Assembly (NCBI GenBank): GCA_947504795.1
Contig: CANNJG010000016.1
Coordinates: 1-19,805 of the forward strand
DNA: 19,805 bases
Reading direction: 5' to 3'
From: Legionellaceae bacterium
GTDB taxonomy: Bacteria > Pseudomonadota > Gammaproteobacteria > Legionellales > Legionellaceae
Shown: positions 8,443 through 15,132 of the stretch, piece after piece
Layout of the letters: the number at the start of each line of letters is the position of its first letter
Position numbering within the stretch: the stretch's first letter is position 1
The notes under the pieces: model-generated
What the model was told of the DNA's origin: nothing
Seen by the model: only the letters and a program-made list of their open reading frames with translations
Database searches by the model: none
Translations under genes and position numbers: made by a program

Positions 8443-8536
8443 AGAGGATTAGTCAGCTCTCATTTGGAATGCGGGGAGGGGCACCGGTGAGGATGGTTTG
8501 TCATTTGGATTATCGTCTGAATGCAACGCCGTCCAT

Positions 8537-9226
8537 CTACAACAAATCTCTCGCCACCTTATGATAGGAATTCCGTCTATTATCCTGTACTACAATATAC
8601 TCACGATGGATAGGTTTGACGACCGCTTCCTCCTGCAGCGTTCCGGTTTTAAATTGCCAATTTTTAGGCAACTTCATACGTTGTCCTAACTGACGGATAT
8701 CTTGTTCAGATTGTTGTGTCCCAGTCACTGAATAAGAGTACATCACATAAACTTGGCCTTGAGGTCCTATCAACTCATAAACGGGTTTTCCTGCGGCATA
8801 AATCCATATGGTATTGCGGTGAACGCGATGTTCACGATAGGCTGCCTCACCAAAAATATAATCATGAACGGTGGGGTATAATATGCCAACTTTATGCATC
8901 ATTAAATCAGAGAATTTTCTAGGTTTGGAATCAAGATAATGCGGATATTTTACACCATCCGCGGTAAAGTGTCTTGGACCATTTAGGTATACATAAAGAG
9001 AATGCGTCGTTTTCTTGATATTTTCTACAGATAGTTTCCGCCACTGATAATCAGGACAATCATTCAAATGTAAGGTATCATACACAGCAATTTCATTATG
9101 GTATAAACATACAATTTCACAGTAACGGACTCCTCGCAGCGGAGTTTCATCGTTAGCATACGCCCAATGCGATCCCAGGACCAAGGAAACACTCATAACA
9201 CCTGAAAAGATCCATTTCATCGTCAT
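8537..9226 (-). CDS. Exported protein of unknown function
   Basis: I do not recognise a characterised family. The start at 9226 is preferred to the ATG at 9241 because a GGAG site (9239-9236) lies 9 nt upstream of it; the product is 229 residues. A signal peptide covers about residues 1-24, ending HWAYA, so the protein should be periplasmic or secreted. Two cysteines follow closely (YCEIVCLYHNE) and a third lies about 15 residues on. The middle has many Tyr, His and Trp residues. The C-terminal stretch, RQLGQRMKLPKNWQF then YIVVQDNRRNSYHKV, resembles the end of widespread uncharacterised bacterial exported proteins that close with a VVQD..xNxY motif. That resemblance is from memory and is not verified. 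It stands alone, facing away from the next gene. Confidence 0.78.
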   Translation of the reverse strand: MTMKWIFSGVMSVSLVLGSHWAYANDETPLRGVRYCEIVCLYHNEIAVYDTLHLNDCPDYQWRKLSVENIKKTTHSLYVYLNGPRHFTADGVKYPHYLDSKPRKFSDLMMHKVGILYPTVHDYIFGEAAYREHRVHRNTIWIYAAGKPVYELIGPQGQVYVMYSYSVTGTQQSEQDIRQLGQRMKLPKNWQFKTGTLQEEAVVKPIHREYIVVQDNRRNSYHKVARDLL

Positions 9227-9290
9227 TGATGCGCACTCCATGTATTCATTATTTTATAACTATAGATGAATTTGAATGTTTTTTATAGTC

Positions 9291-9329
9291 AGGACGTCCA
9301 CCCAACTGTCTGGGTTGGGCGAAAGTCCT
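9291..9329. repeat. Two-part inverted repeat in the divergent intergenic region
   Basis: AGGAC (9291-9295) pairs with GTCCT (9325-9329). Inside it, CCCAA (9301-9305) pairs with TTGGG (9315-9319) around a 9-nt loop. This makes an interrupted hairpin of about 39 nt, directly upstream of the promoter at 9331-9358 and between two divergent genes. It has no U-run. It could be an operator or a remnant of a small repeat. Confidence 0.45.
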
Positions 9330-9330
9330 A

Positions 9331-9358
9331 TTGAGAAAAAATAAAAAACCAGTATAAT
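9331..9358 (+). promoter_or_regulatory. Sigma-70 promoter for the gene at 9388
   Basis: TTGAGA (9331-9336) and a perfect TATAAT (9353-9358) are separated by 16 bp, in an A-rich stretch. Transcription would start near 9365, leaving a leader of about 23 nt. A GAGAG ribosome site lies before the ATG at 9388. Confidence 0.65.
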
Positions 9359-9387
9359 GAAAAAAATTAGTACAGAGAGTTGGTTTT

Positions 9388-10260
9388 ATGAATATTCACG
9401 TGTTGTTAAAACTTGGAGTCGATGTCTTTGAATCCTATGAGAAGCAAAAAAAAGACAACGACAGTCCTTATATTAACGATTATTTAGAATATATTGATCC
9501 TATTGTTTTAAACAAATATCGTACGGCTTTTATTTTCTATACTTCTTTTGAGAATTCTGGGCATTCATATTTAGTAGCTTTTATTAGAACTTATTGTTTA
9601 GGGACCACCGATCCAAATGCAGATATAATTTTAAATGAAGCCCTCGAATCCATTAATGATACCGATAAAAAAAATCATTATCGATGTTTTGAAGCAACTC
9701 TAGAAAACGCTTTCTATCAACTAATTTTTAAAAGACCTAGTCATTTTAAAAGTTTTCACCGTACCAATCATCTTTCATTGGCAGATAGAGATATCAGACT
9801 AAAAAAATTTCCTCACGACGAAGCTTTAGTGCCTTATAGTTTTTTCGATGACATAATAACATCTAAAGAAATGAAATTTTTTGCTTATTTATTACTGTTT
9901 TCAGGTATGCTTTGTTTGGCAATTGGTACAGGAGGATTTTTAAGCATTGCCGCAGCAAATACGGCGCTAAAAGCAATGGGCATCAGTGCCACAGCTGCAA
10001 CCTTGAGTGGGGGGGTATCCGCATCTCTTGGGGCCGCATTTCTCTTATTTAAGCCAAAAATACCTCTGCACCAATTATCTACTATGGCTTCATTTTCATC
10101 TAGCAGACAAGCCCTTGGCTTATTTGTCGATGCCGTTCCCGACTCAGCCAAATCCGCGATAACTTATCGCGAATCGAATTCAAGTAATAGTGTGCTAAAC
10201 AATACGTTGATTACTGATTGGGAAGATCAACACCATAGTTCCCATGCGGAGAACAGTTGA
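9388..10260 (+). CDS. Unknown protein with a hydrophobic hairpin, candidate secreted effector
   Basis: I do not recognise this 290-residue protein. The first 160 residues are soluble, charged and rich in aromatic residues, with no signal peptide. Residues about 163-190 and 195-221 are two long hydrophobic, Ala/Gly-rich segments separated by a short turn, giving a membrane-inserting hairpin. The last 70 residues are polar and Ser/Asn-rich and end in an acidic, His-rich tail. A soluble head, a hairpin and a disordered tail is a layout common among Legionella and Coxiella type IV effectors that insert into host membranes, but no secretion system is visible here. The gene is visibly more AT-rich than its neighbours and has its own promoter, which fits lateral acquisition. 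An ordinary membrane protein remains possible. Confidence 0.75.
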   Translation: MNIHVLLKLGVDVFESYEKQKKDNDSPYINDYLEYIDPIVLNKYRTAFIFYTSFENSGHSYLVAFIRTYCLGTTDPNADIILNEALESINDTDKKNHYRCFEATLENAFYQLIFKRPSHFKSFHRTNHLSLADRDIRLKKFPHDEALVPYSFFDDIITSKEMKFFAYLLLFSGMLCLAIGTGGFLSIAAANTALKAMGISATAATLSGGVSASLGAAFLLFKPKIPLHQLSTMASFSSSRQALGLFVDAVPDSAKSAITYRESNSSNSVLNNTLITDWEDQHHSSHAENS

Positions 10261-10286
10261 TGATTTAGAAAGGATCACATTATAAT
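10257..10286 (+). promoter_or_regulatory. Possible promoter overlapping an AT-rich palindrome
   Basis: TTGATG (10257-10262) and TATAAT (10281-10286) are 18 bp apart. The -10 box overlaps a perfect 14-bp palindrome, ATAATTTAAATTAT, at 10282-10295, which could be an operator. A transcript from here would have a leader of about 130 nt before the ATG at 10424. Confidence 0.35.
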
Positions 10287-10366
10287 TTAAATTATCTGCT
10301 TTGGCATGGAGTGAATACGTTCATCCCCGCAATTGGCTTTCTCAATCTTTCCCTGGCCTGAGAGAT

Positions 10367-10395
10367 TTGTCCTATTCTGCTATATTTGCTAGACT
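10367..10395 (+). promoter_or_regulatory. Possible proximal promoter for the YafK-like gene
   Basis: TTGTCC (10367-10372) and TAGACT (10390-10395) are 17 bp apart. A start near 10402 would give a leader of about 22 nt to the ATG at 10424. The -35 and -10 boxes each deviate from consensus at two positions. Confidence 0.35.
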
Positions 10396-10423
10396 ACCTA
10401 TTATCCAATTGGTTGGATGTGAT

Positions 10424-11134
10424 ATGCGACTTTTCTATGTTTTAACCCTTGTTTTTTCAGCACTATGCGCGCATGGAATGACATCACATGTCTATTCGTC
10501 TAAAGCCATAGACTCCGCTATTATGCGCTATAGTCTCCCTAAAGAGCCTGAATTAATATCATTTTTTACAAAAGCAAATGTCGCGTATCCGCCTAAAGAA
10601 ATTGCCTTACTTGCCTTCAAAAAAGAACAACGAATTCAATTATGGGCACACGATTCCGAACAGGCATGGCACCATATTCATAGTTTTCCTTTAACTGCTT
10701 ATAGTGGCACATTAGGACCCAAATTAAAGGAACATGATCGTCAAATACCCGAGGGGATCTATCGTCTGGTCACCTTCAACCCATTCAGTAGCATGCATTT
10801 ATCGATGATGATCAATTATCCAAATGAGTTTGACCTCCAACATGCCCGCAAAGATGGTCGAAATCAGTTAGGCAGTAATATATTTTTGCATGGAAAATCA
10901 TTGTCCGTAGGATGTTTGGCCGTAGGCGATCGAGCGATCGATGAATTATTTTTACTTGCCAGACGCGTAGGGTTAGATCATGTGCAATTGATTATCGCAC
11001 CGAATGATTTACGCAAGGAAAAACCAGCGACCGCCCAGGGTGCACAACCTCAATGGCTCCCCGAACTCTATCAACACATCTCGCTTGCATTACGTAAGTT
11101 TCCGATTTTAGAAAACAAAAAAATCATCAGCTAG
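10424..11134 (+). CDS. YafK-like L,D-transpeptidase-family protein
   Basis: A secreted protein with the YkuD catalytic fold, of the YafK branch. In E. coli the YafK (DpaA/LdtF) member releases Braun lipoprotein from peptidoglycan instead of making cross-links. I chose the ATG at 10424, giving 236 residues, because a signal peptide (MRLFYVLTLVFSALCAHG) begins there; the frame is open upstream to 10301 without such a sequence. Key residues: IPEGIYRLVTFNPFSSMHLS at 108-127, INYPNEFD, DGRN, and the active site FLHGKSLSVGCLAVGD with His156, Ser161, Gly163 and Cys164. The sequence shows a nucleophile compatible with activity, but it does not show whether the protein cross-links, cleaves, or lost activity. 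The stop codon lies within the hpt terminator stem. Confidence 0.83.
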   Translation: MRLFYVLTLVFSALCAHGMTSHVYSSKAIDSAIMRYSLPKEPELISFFTKANVAYPPKEIALLAFKKEQRIQLWAHDSEQAWHHIHSFPLTAYSGTLGPKLKEHDRQIPEGIYRLVTFNPFSSMHLSMMINYPNEFDLQHARKDGRNQLGSNIFLHGKSLSVGCLAVGDRAIDELFLLARRVGLDHVQLIIAPNDLRKEKPATAQGAQPQWLPELYQHISLALRKFPILENKKIIS

Positions 11135-11157
11135 CTCAATCACTATCTTGAACTAGC
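11117..11157 (-). terminator. Rho-independent terminator for the aspS-mutH-hpt operon
   Basis: GCTAGCTCAA (11130-11139) and TTGAACTAGC (11148-11157) form a 10-bp stem with one mismatch and an 8-nt loop. Read on the minus strand it is followed, after 6 nt, by seven T residues (11123-11117). It lies downstream of the hpt stop (11169). The gap before the T-run is longer than ideal. No T-run exists on the plus side, so it serves the minus-strand operon only. Confidence 0.45.
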
Positions 11158-11168
11158 CAAAGAACAGC

Positions 11169-11732
11169 TTAGCTCATATATTCTGGTGCTACCTTATAAA
11201 TACCAGGCGCATTACGAAGATATTCTTTATAGTCCATCCCATAACCAAACACGAAATGATCATCCACTTTTAACCCAACAAAATTAGCTTGTTGTAAGCC
11301 AGCAGACACTCGTTTTTCGTATTTATCAACCAAGACAGCACTGTGCACCTCACGGGCCCCTAACCCTTTAATTTCATGAATGATAGCCGCTAAAGTCACG
11401 CCGCCATCCAAAATATCATCAACAACCAATACGACCCTATCTTGCAAATCAGTACTCGGCCTTACTTTCCACGTTAACGCCCCACCATCGACTTCTCCTT
11501 GGTAGCGCGTGGCATGGACGTAATCCACTTCTAATGGAAATTTTAATCGCATTAAGAGATGTCCCATAGGAATCAATCCCCCAATCATCACGCAAATAAT
11601 CACGGGATTTTTATCACACAATTGCACATGAATCTCTTCTGCCATTCTGTCGAGTGCTTTATCGACGTCTGCAATCGAAAATAATAAGGTAGAACTTTCA
11701 AACACTTTATTAATCTGTTCGGTAATACTCAT
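11169..11732 (-). CDS. hpt: Hypoxanthine-guanine phosphoribosyltransferase
   Basis: Hpt salvages hypoxanthine or guanine by joining it to PRPP to give IMP or GMP in the cytoplasm. The 187-residue protein shows the PRPP-binding loop VVLVVDDILDGGVTL, with the acidic pair followed by the Gly-Gly turn, at about residues 99-113. The purine-binding region reads VDKYEKR, then KVDDHFVFGYGMDYKEYLRNAPGIY near the C-terminus. The ATG has a good AGGATG site. The gene follows the methyltransferase gene by 41 bp on the same strand, with no terminator between them, so it is likely the last gene of the aspS operon. Confidence 0.92.
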   Translation of the reverse strand: MSITEQINKVFESSTLLFSIADVDKALDRMAEEIHVQLCDKNPVIICVMIGGLIPMGHLLMRLKFPLEVDYVHATRYQGEVDGGALTWKVRPSTDLQDRVVLVVDDILDGGVTLAAIIHEIKGLGAREVHSAVLVDKYEKRVSAGLQQANFVGLKVDDHFVFGYGMDYKEYLRNAPGIYKVAPEYMS

Positions 11733-11773
11733 GTTTCATCCTAAAAAAGCATATACTACAGGCAGTATAGCGG

Positions 11774-12484
11774 TCATACTCTGGCAAAATTAAAATTACT
11801 CTTTAACAACTCAGGAGCAATCCTAGTTTGATCTACCTCACGTTTTTGCATAATTAAGCAATAAAATCCCGTGGGAAAAGGCCGTATCATTTTACCCATT
11901 TGATTTAAAAATTCCAGCCTCTCTATCCAAGATTGTTGGATTACGGGAGGAATATAATAAAAACTCATCAATTCAGAGGGTTGATAGCCTCGAAGCGATA
12001 AGGCATGCTTCACCCATAATGCTGATCTTAGGCTTACCGAACTACCACCAAAACAAGACAAACGCCGCAACCATAACGATAACCCCCAAAGACTAACCGG
12101 GTTGACCCCCAAAAATATAAGATGTCCCATCGGGCTTAAAACTCTATCTATTTCCTCTAAAAGATCGACTTTATCCGCAGTGGCCTCTATCGAAAATGGT
12201 GCCACAATACAATCGACACTCGAGCGCTCAAACGGCAAATTATGCGGTGATGCATAAACAACCCCGCGCCCAGGTATGGGCGAAGGACTGACAAACCATT
12301 TATATCGAAAATCCAAGGCTTTTAACCAGCCATTCTCTCCGCACACCCCCAACTGCAATAAAGAATCACCACGAATCGTGGCTTGACTATCCTGCAATTG
12401 CATCCTAAAAGCGGCGGCTACGCCCTGACCCTGAGGCGACAAAAACCAATTATGCAATGCAGCGTATTTCGCTTGCTCGTCCAT
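11774..12484 (-). CDS. YafS-like SAM-dependent methyltransferase
   Basis: A 236-residue class I methyltransferase-like protein. Residues about 41-52 (SLLQLGVCGENG) stand where the SAM-binding GxGxG loop lies, but only in a degenerate form. LPFERSSVDCIVAPFSIEA, EIDRVLSPMGHLIFLGVNPVSLWGL and a C-terminal GFYCLIMQK strand follow. The spacing and the LPF...SVD...DRVL...G.L...G.NP.S.GL pattern match E. coli YafS and relatives, whose substrate is unknown. The N-terminal W-F-x-S-P-x-G is also family-typical. It starts 2 bp after the mutH stop, so the pair is coupled. The weak glycine loop could mean reduced SAM binding or an altered substrate site. Confidence 0.78.
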   Translation of the reverse strand: MDEQAKYAALHNWFLSPQGQGVAAAFRMQLQDSQATIRGDSLLQLGVCGENGWLKALDFRYKWFVSPSPIPGRGVVYASPHNLPFERSSVDCIVAPFSIEATADKVDLLEEIDRVLSPMGHLIFLGVNPVSLWGLSLWLRRLSCFGGSSVSLRSALWVKHALSLRGYQPSELMSFYYIPPVIQQSWIERLEFLNQMGKMIRPFPTGFYCLIMQKREVDQTRIAPELLKSNFNFARV

Positions 12485-12486
12485 GC

Positions 12487-13149
12487 TTACTCTGACTGTA
12501 TTCTGTGTTTATTGATCATATAGGTAGTAAAACTTCTCCGCAAATAAAAACCTCTAGGTAATGTTAAGATTTTTTGACCCTGCTCGTCCAGGCCATAACA
12601 CAGAGATTTCGCATTGGCCGCTTTAGGTCGCACTTGCAAATACATACCCAATCCCGCATGAACTTCATGAATTTTACCTAACATGAGCATCTGGCTTAAC
12701 TCAGTCCAATCGTTAGCAAGTATCGATTCTTCATCAAATGAGGGCGACCACAAAATACCTCGTCCAATGCGACGGTGCGCATAAGGAATCGAAGGATCGG
12801 CTTCAATCGGCAACCACAGCACGCGTTTTAGTTTTGCATAACAGTGAGAGGTTTCCCAGGTTTGCTGGTGCAGTGTCAACAGTGGAATAGACGTCACAAA
12901 AGTAGATTCGGCAGGTTCGCCGGTGGCACTCATCGGTAGAGTTTTTAATTCAATACCAAGGGTTATAAAATCCGGAAGCGATTGATTACCTGCCTCTGTG
13001 CCTAACGCTTTTTCAATTAACCCCCCGGCCCAACCTTTACGTTGTAACGATTCAGTAGGGATCACGCACCTGAGCTGCGTCGCTAATTGCCCTATAGTGA
13101 ATCCTTCAATTTCCCGACATCGGGATAGTAATTCGGACTCAGTTTTCAC
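12487..13149 (-). CDS. mutH: DNA mismatch repair endonuclease MutH
   Basis: MutH nicks the unmethylated strand at hemimethylated GATC sites when called by MutS and MutL, directing mismatch repair to the new strand. The 220-residue protein aligns along its full length with E. coli MutH. The restriction-endonuclease-like active site is intact: Glu46 (GGLIEKALG), Asp60, Glu67 and Lys69 (DFITLGIELK). Further conserved blocks are TWETSH, KLKRVLWLPIE, IPYAHRRIG, LQVRPKAANAKSL and LPRGFYLRRSFT. Start is GTG at 13149-13147, supported by CAGGAG seven nt upstream. It lies 30 bp after aspS on the same strand. The presence of MutH implies a Dam methylase elsewhere in the genome. Confidence 0.96.
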   Translation of the reverse strand: MKTESELLSRCREIEGFTIGQLATQLRCVIPTESLQRKGWAGGLIEKALGTEAGNQSLPDFITLGIELKTLPMSATGEPAESTFVTSIPLLTLHQQTWETSHCYAKLKRVLWLPIEADPSIPYAHRRIGRGILWSPSFDEESILANDWTELSQMLMLGKIHEVHAGLGMYLQVRPKAANAKSLCYGLDEQGQKILTLPRGFYLRRSFTTYMINKHRIQSE

Positions 13150-13179
13150 CGATTCACTCCTGTAGAACGCTGTCTTCCG

Positions 13180-14955
13180 TTATTTTTGTTGAGATCGCAC
13201 AGAGATACCCAATTCAGTTAATTGCGCGGGACTTGCTGCAGACGGAGCGTCCGTAAGTAAACACGTTGCAGATTGTGTTTTCGGGAAAGCAATCACATCA
13301 CGAATAGACTTAGAACCCGTTAGGAGCATTGCAAAACGATCAACACCTAGTGCAATCCCTCCGTGTGGAGGGCAGCCAAAACGTAAAGCATCCAGCAAAA
13401 AGCCAAATTTTTCTTTCGCCATGTCCGCATGAATACCTAGTATATCGAATACGGTTTGCTGCAATTCAGAATGGTGAATACGGATTGACCCTCCCCCGAT
13501 TTCATAACCATTAATCACGATATCATAGGCCTTTGCTACCGCCTGCAGCGGGGCATCACGCAGCGTATCGGGATTCAGATCCTTAGAGGATGTAAAAGGA
13601 TGATGCATCGCTTGCAACGCGCCTGTCTGATCATCTTGCTCAAACATAGGCCAGTCAATAATCCACACTAAACACCACCCTTCTGCAATCAGCTTACGGT
13701 CATGACCCAATTTAACCCGCAATGCCCCCATGGAATCATTTACGACTTTCTGTCGACCTGAACCAAAAAATACCACATCACCTGTTTGAGCCTCAACCCT
13801 TTGCAGAATCGCCATTAATTCTTGTTCGGTTAGAAATTTCAGAATGGGCGATTGTAAGCCCGCAAGCCCTTGATCCAGATCATTAACTTTGATGTAAGCT
13901 AAGCCTTTGGCACCAAACTGACCGACAAATGTCGCATAATCATCCAAATCTTTACGACTCAGCTCGCAACCTTTGGGTAGTTTTAAAGCTACCACACGGC
14001 TATTCGATGCAAGCGCTGCCTCAGCAAACACCTTAAACTCGCAGTGACGAATGATATCATCTATATCCACCAACTCTAGCGGATTGCGTAAATCAGGTTT
14101 ATCCGAGCCAAAACGACGCATAGCGTCAGTGTAAGACATTCTTGGTAAGGGATTAGGTAGTTCAACAGTAAGGATGCTTCGGAAGATATGTTGTAATAAT
14201 CCTTCGATCAAGCTCAACACAGCCTCCTGATCGATAAACGACATTTCAATATCCAATTGGGTAAATTCAGGTTGGCGATCGGCGCGTAAATCTTCATCAC
14301 GAAAACAACGTGCGATTTGATAATATTGATTAAACCCAGACATCATCAGCAATTGCTTAAATAATTGAGGCGATTGCGGCAATGCGTAGAACTCGCCGGG
14401 ATGGACGCGCGACGGCACTAAGTAATCGCGAGCCCCTTCTGGCGTAGCTTTGGTCAACATGGGTGTTTCAATATCCACAAATCCTCGTTCATTGAGATAC
14501 TCCCTCATACAACGCGTTAAGTGATGGCGCAATTTCAAATTTGCTTGCATCTGCGAACGACGCATATCCAAATAACGATAGCGATAGCGTAAGTCGTCCC
14601 CCACCGCCAAATAATCATCCGGTAAAAACGGAGGTGTTTGTGCTGGATTTAAAATCTCCAAAGTCTGCGCAAGCACTTCAATATCACCAGTTGTCATAGT
14701 GGCATTATGCATTCCCTCGGGTCTTACTCTCACTTTACCCGAGAGCGTTACCACAAATTCATGACGTAAAATTTCGGCTTTTTTAAAGATATCGACAAAC
14801 TCCGGTTCATACACGACCTGGATTAAGCCAGAATGATCGCGAAGATCAATAAAAATCACACCCCCGTGATCGCGTCGATTATGCACCCAGCCCGACACCG
14901 TAACACTCTGACCAACCATGGTTTTATTGACTTGGGTACAACTCCCTGTTTTCAT
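13180..14955 (-). CDS. aspS: Aspartyl-tRNA synthetase, probably non-discriminating
   Basis: AspRS charges tRNA-Asp with aspartate. The 591-residue length and domain order are bacterial: an N-terminal OB-fold anticodon-binding domain (about 1-105), a class II catalytic core, the inserted GAD domain (about 290-410) and the C-terminal core. Motif 2 reads RCFRDEDLRADRQPEFTQLDIE; motif 3 reads GGIALGVDRFAMLLTG near the end. Residue 30 is His (NRRDHGG) and residue 81 is Gly (RPEG). In Pseudomonas AspRS the equivalent His and Gly allow it also to charge tRNA-Asn, whereas E. coli has Leu at the first position. I therefore infer a non-discriminating enzyme that would need GatCAB to convert Asp-tRNA-Asn. 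It opens the mutH-hpt operon. Confidence 0.95.
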   Translation of the reverse strand: MKTGSCTQVNKTMVGQSVTVSGWVHNRRDHGGVIFIDLRDHSGLIQVVYEPEFVDIFKKAEILRHEFVVTLSGKVRVRPEGMHNATMTTGDIEVLAQTLEILNPAQTPPFLPDDYLAVGDDLRYRYRYLDMRRSQMQANLKLRHHLTRCMREYLNERGFVDIETPMLTKATPEGARDYLVPSRVHPGEFYALPQSPQLFKQLLMMSGFNQYYQIARCFRDEDLRADRQPEFTQLDIEMSFIDQEAVLSLIEGLLQHIFRSILTVELPNPLPRMSYTDAMRRFGSDKPDLRNPLELVDIDDIIRHCEFKVFAEAALASNSRVVALKLPKGCELSRKDLDDYATFVGQFGAKGLAYIKVNDLDQGLAGLQSPILKFLTEQELMAILQRVEAQTGDVVFFGSGRQKVVNDSMGALRVKLGHDRKLIAEGWCLVWIIDWPMFEQDDQTGALQAMHHPFTSSKDLNPDTLRDAPLQAVAKAYDIVINGYEIGGGSIRIHHSELQQTVFDILGIHADMAKEKFGFLLDALRFGCPPHGGIALGVDRFAMLLTGSKSIRDVIAFPKTQSATCLLTDAPSAASPAQLTELGISVRSQQK

Positions 14956-14990
14956 GATGCTTGCCTAATAATATAAAAAAATAGAGCAGG

Positions 14991-15020
14991 ATTCTAGCAT
15001 TTAGCAACGCAGGTAAGCAA
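14991..15020 (-). promoter_or_regulatory. Probable promoter for the aspS operon
   Basis: On the minus strand, TTGCTT (15020-15015) and TAGAAT (14996-14991) are 18 bp apart. Transcription would start about 30 nt before the aspS ATG at 14955. Matches to consensus are moderate. Confidence 0.4.
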
Positions 15021-15072
15021 GACAGGATGCGCTTATAACTAGGGTCTGTTGAGCCTCACCGAATACCTTGGA

Positions 15073-15100
15073 TTGAAGATCTCTTAAAGTAATCTATACT
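15073..15100 (+). promoter_or_regulatory. Probable promoter for the J-domain gene
   Basis: TTGAAG (15073-15078) and TATACT (15095-15100) are separated by 16 bp, about 26 nt ahead of the likely transcript start. An AAGG site lies at -10 to the ATG at 15133. Confidence 0.45.
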
Positions 15101-15132
15101 ATGAAGGCATCTTCTGAATAAGGTTAGCGGAT

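Noticed and set aside
8443..8536. GAGAG/CTCTC hairpin after the DedA fusion gene
   Set aside because: The stem is only 5 bp with a 10-nt loop and no T-run, so it is too weak to call a terminator.
10301..10423. N-terminal extension of the YafK-like gene
   Set aside because: A signal peptide starts at 10424 with a reasonable ribosome site; the upstream frame contains a candidate promoter instead.
15041..15072. Possible IS end (AGGGTCTGTTGA...) before the J-domain gene
   Set aside because: It resembles some IS5-like ends, but no matching inverted copy or target duplication is in the window, so it was not called.
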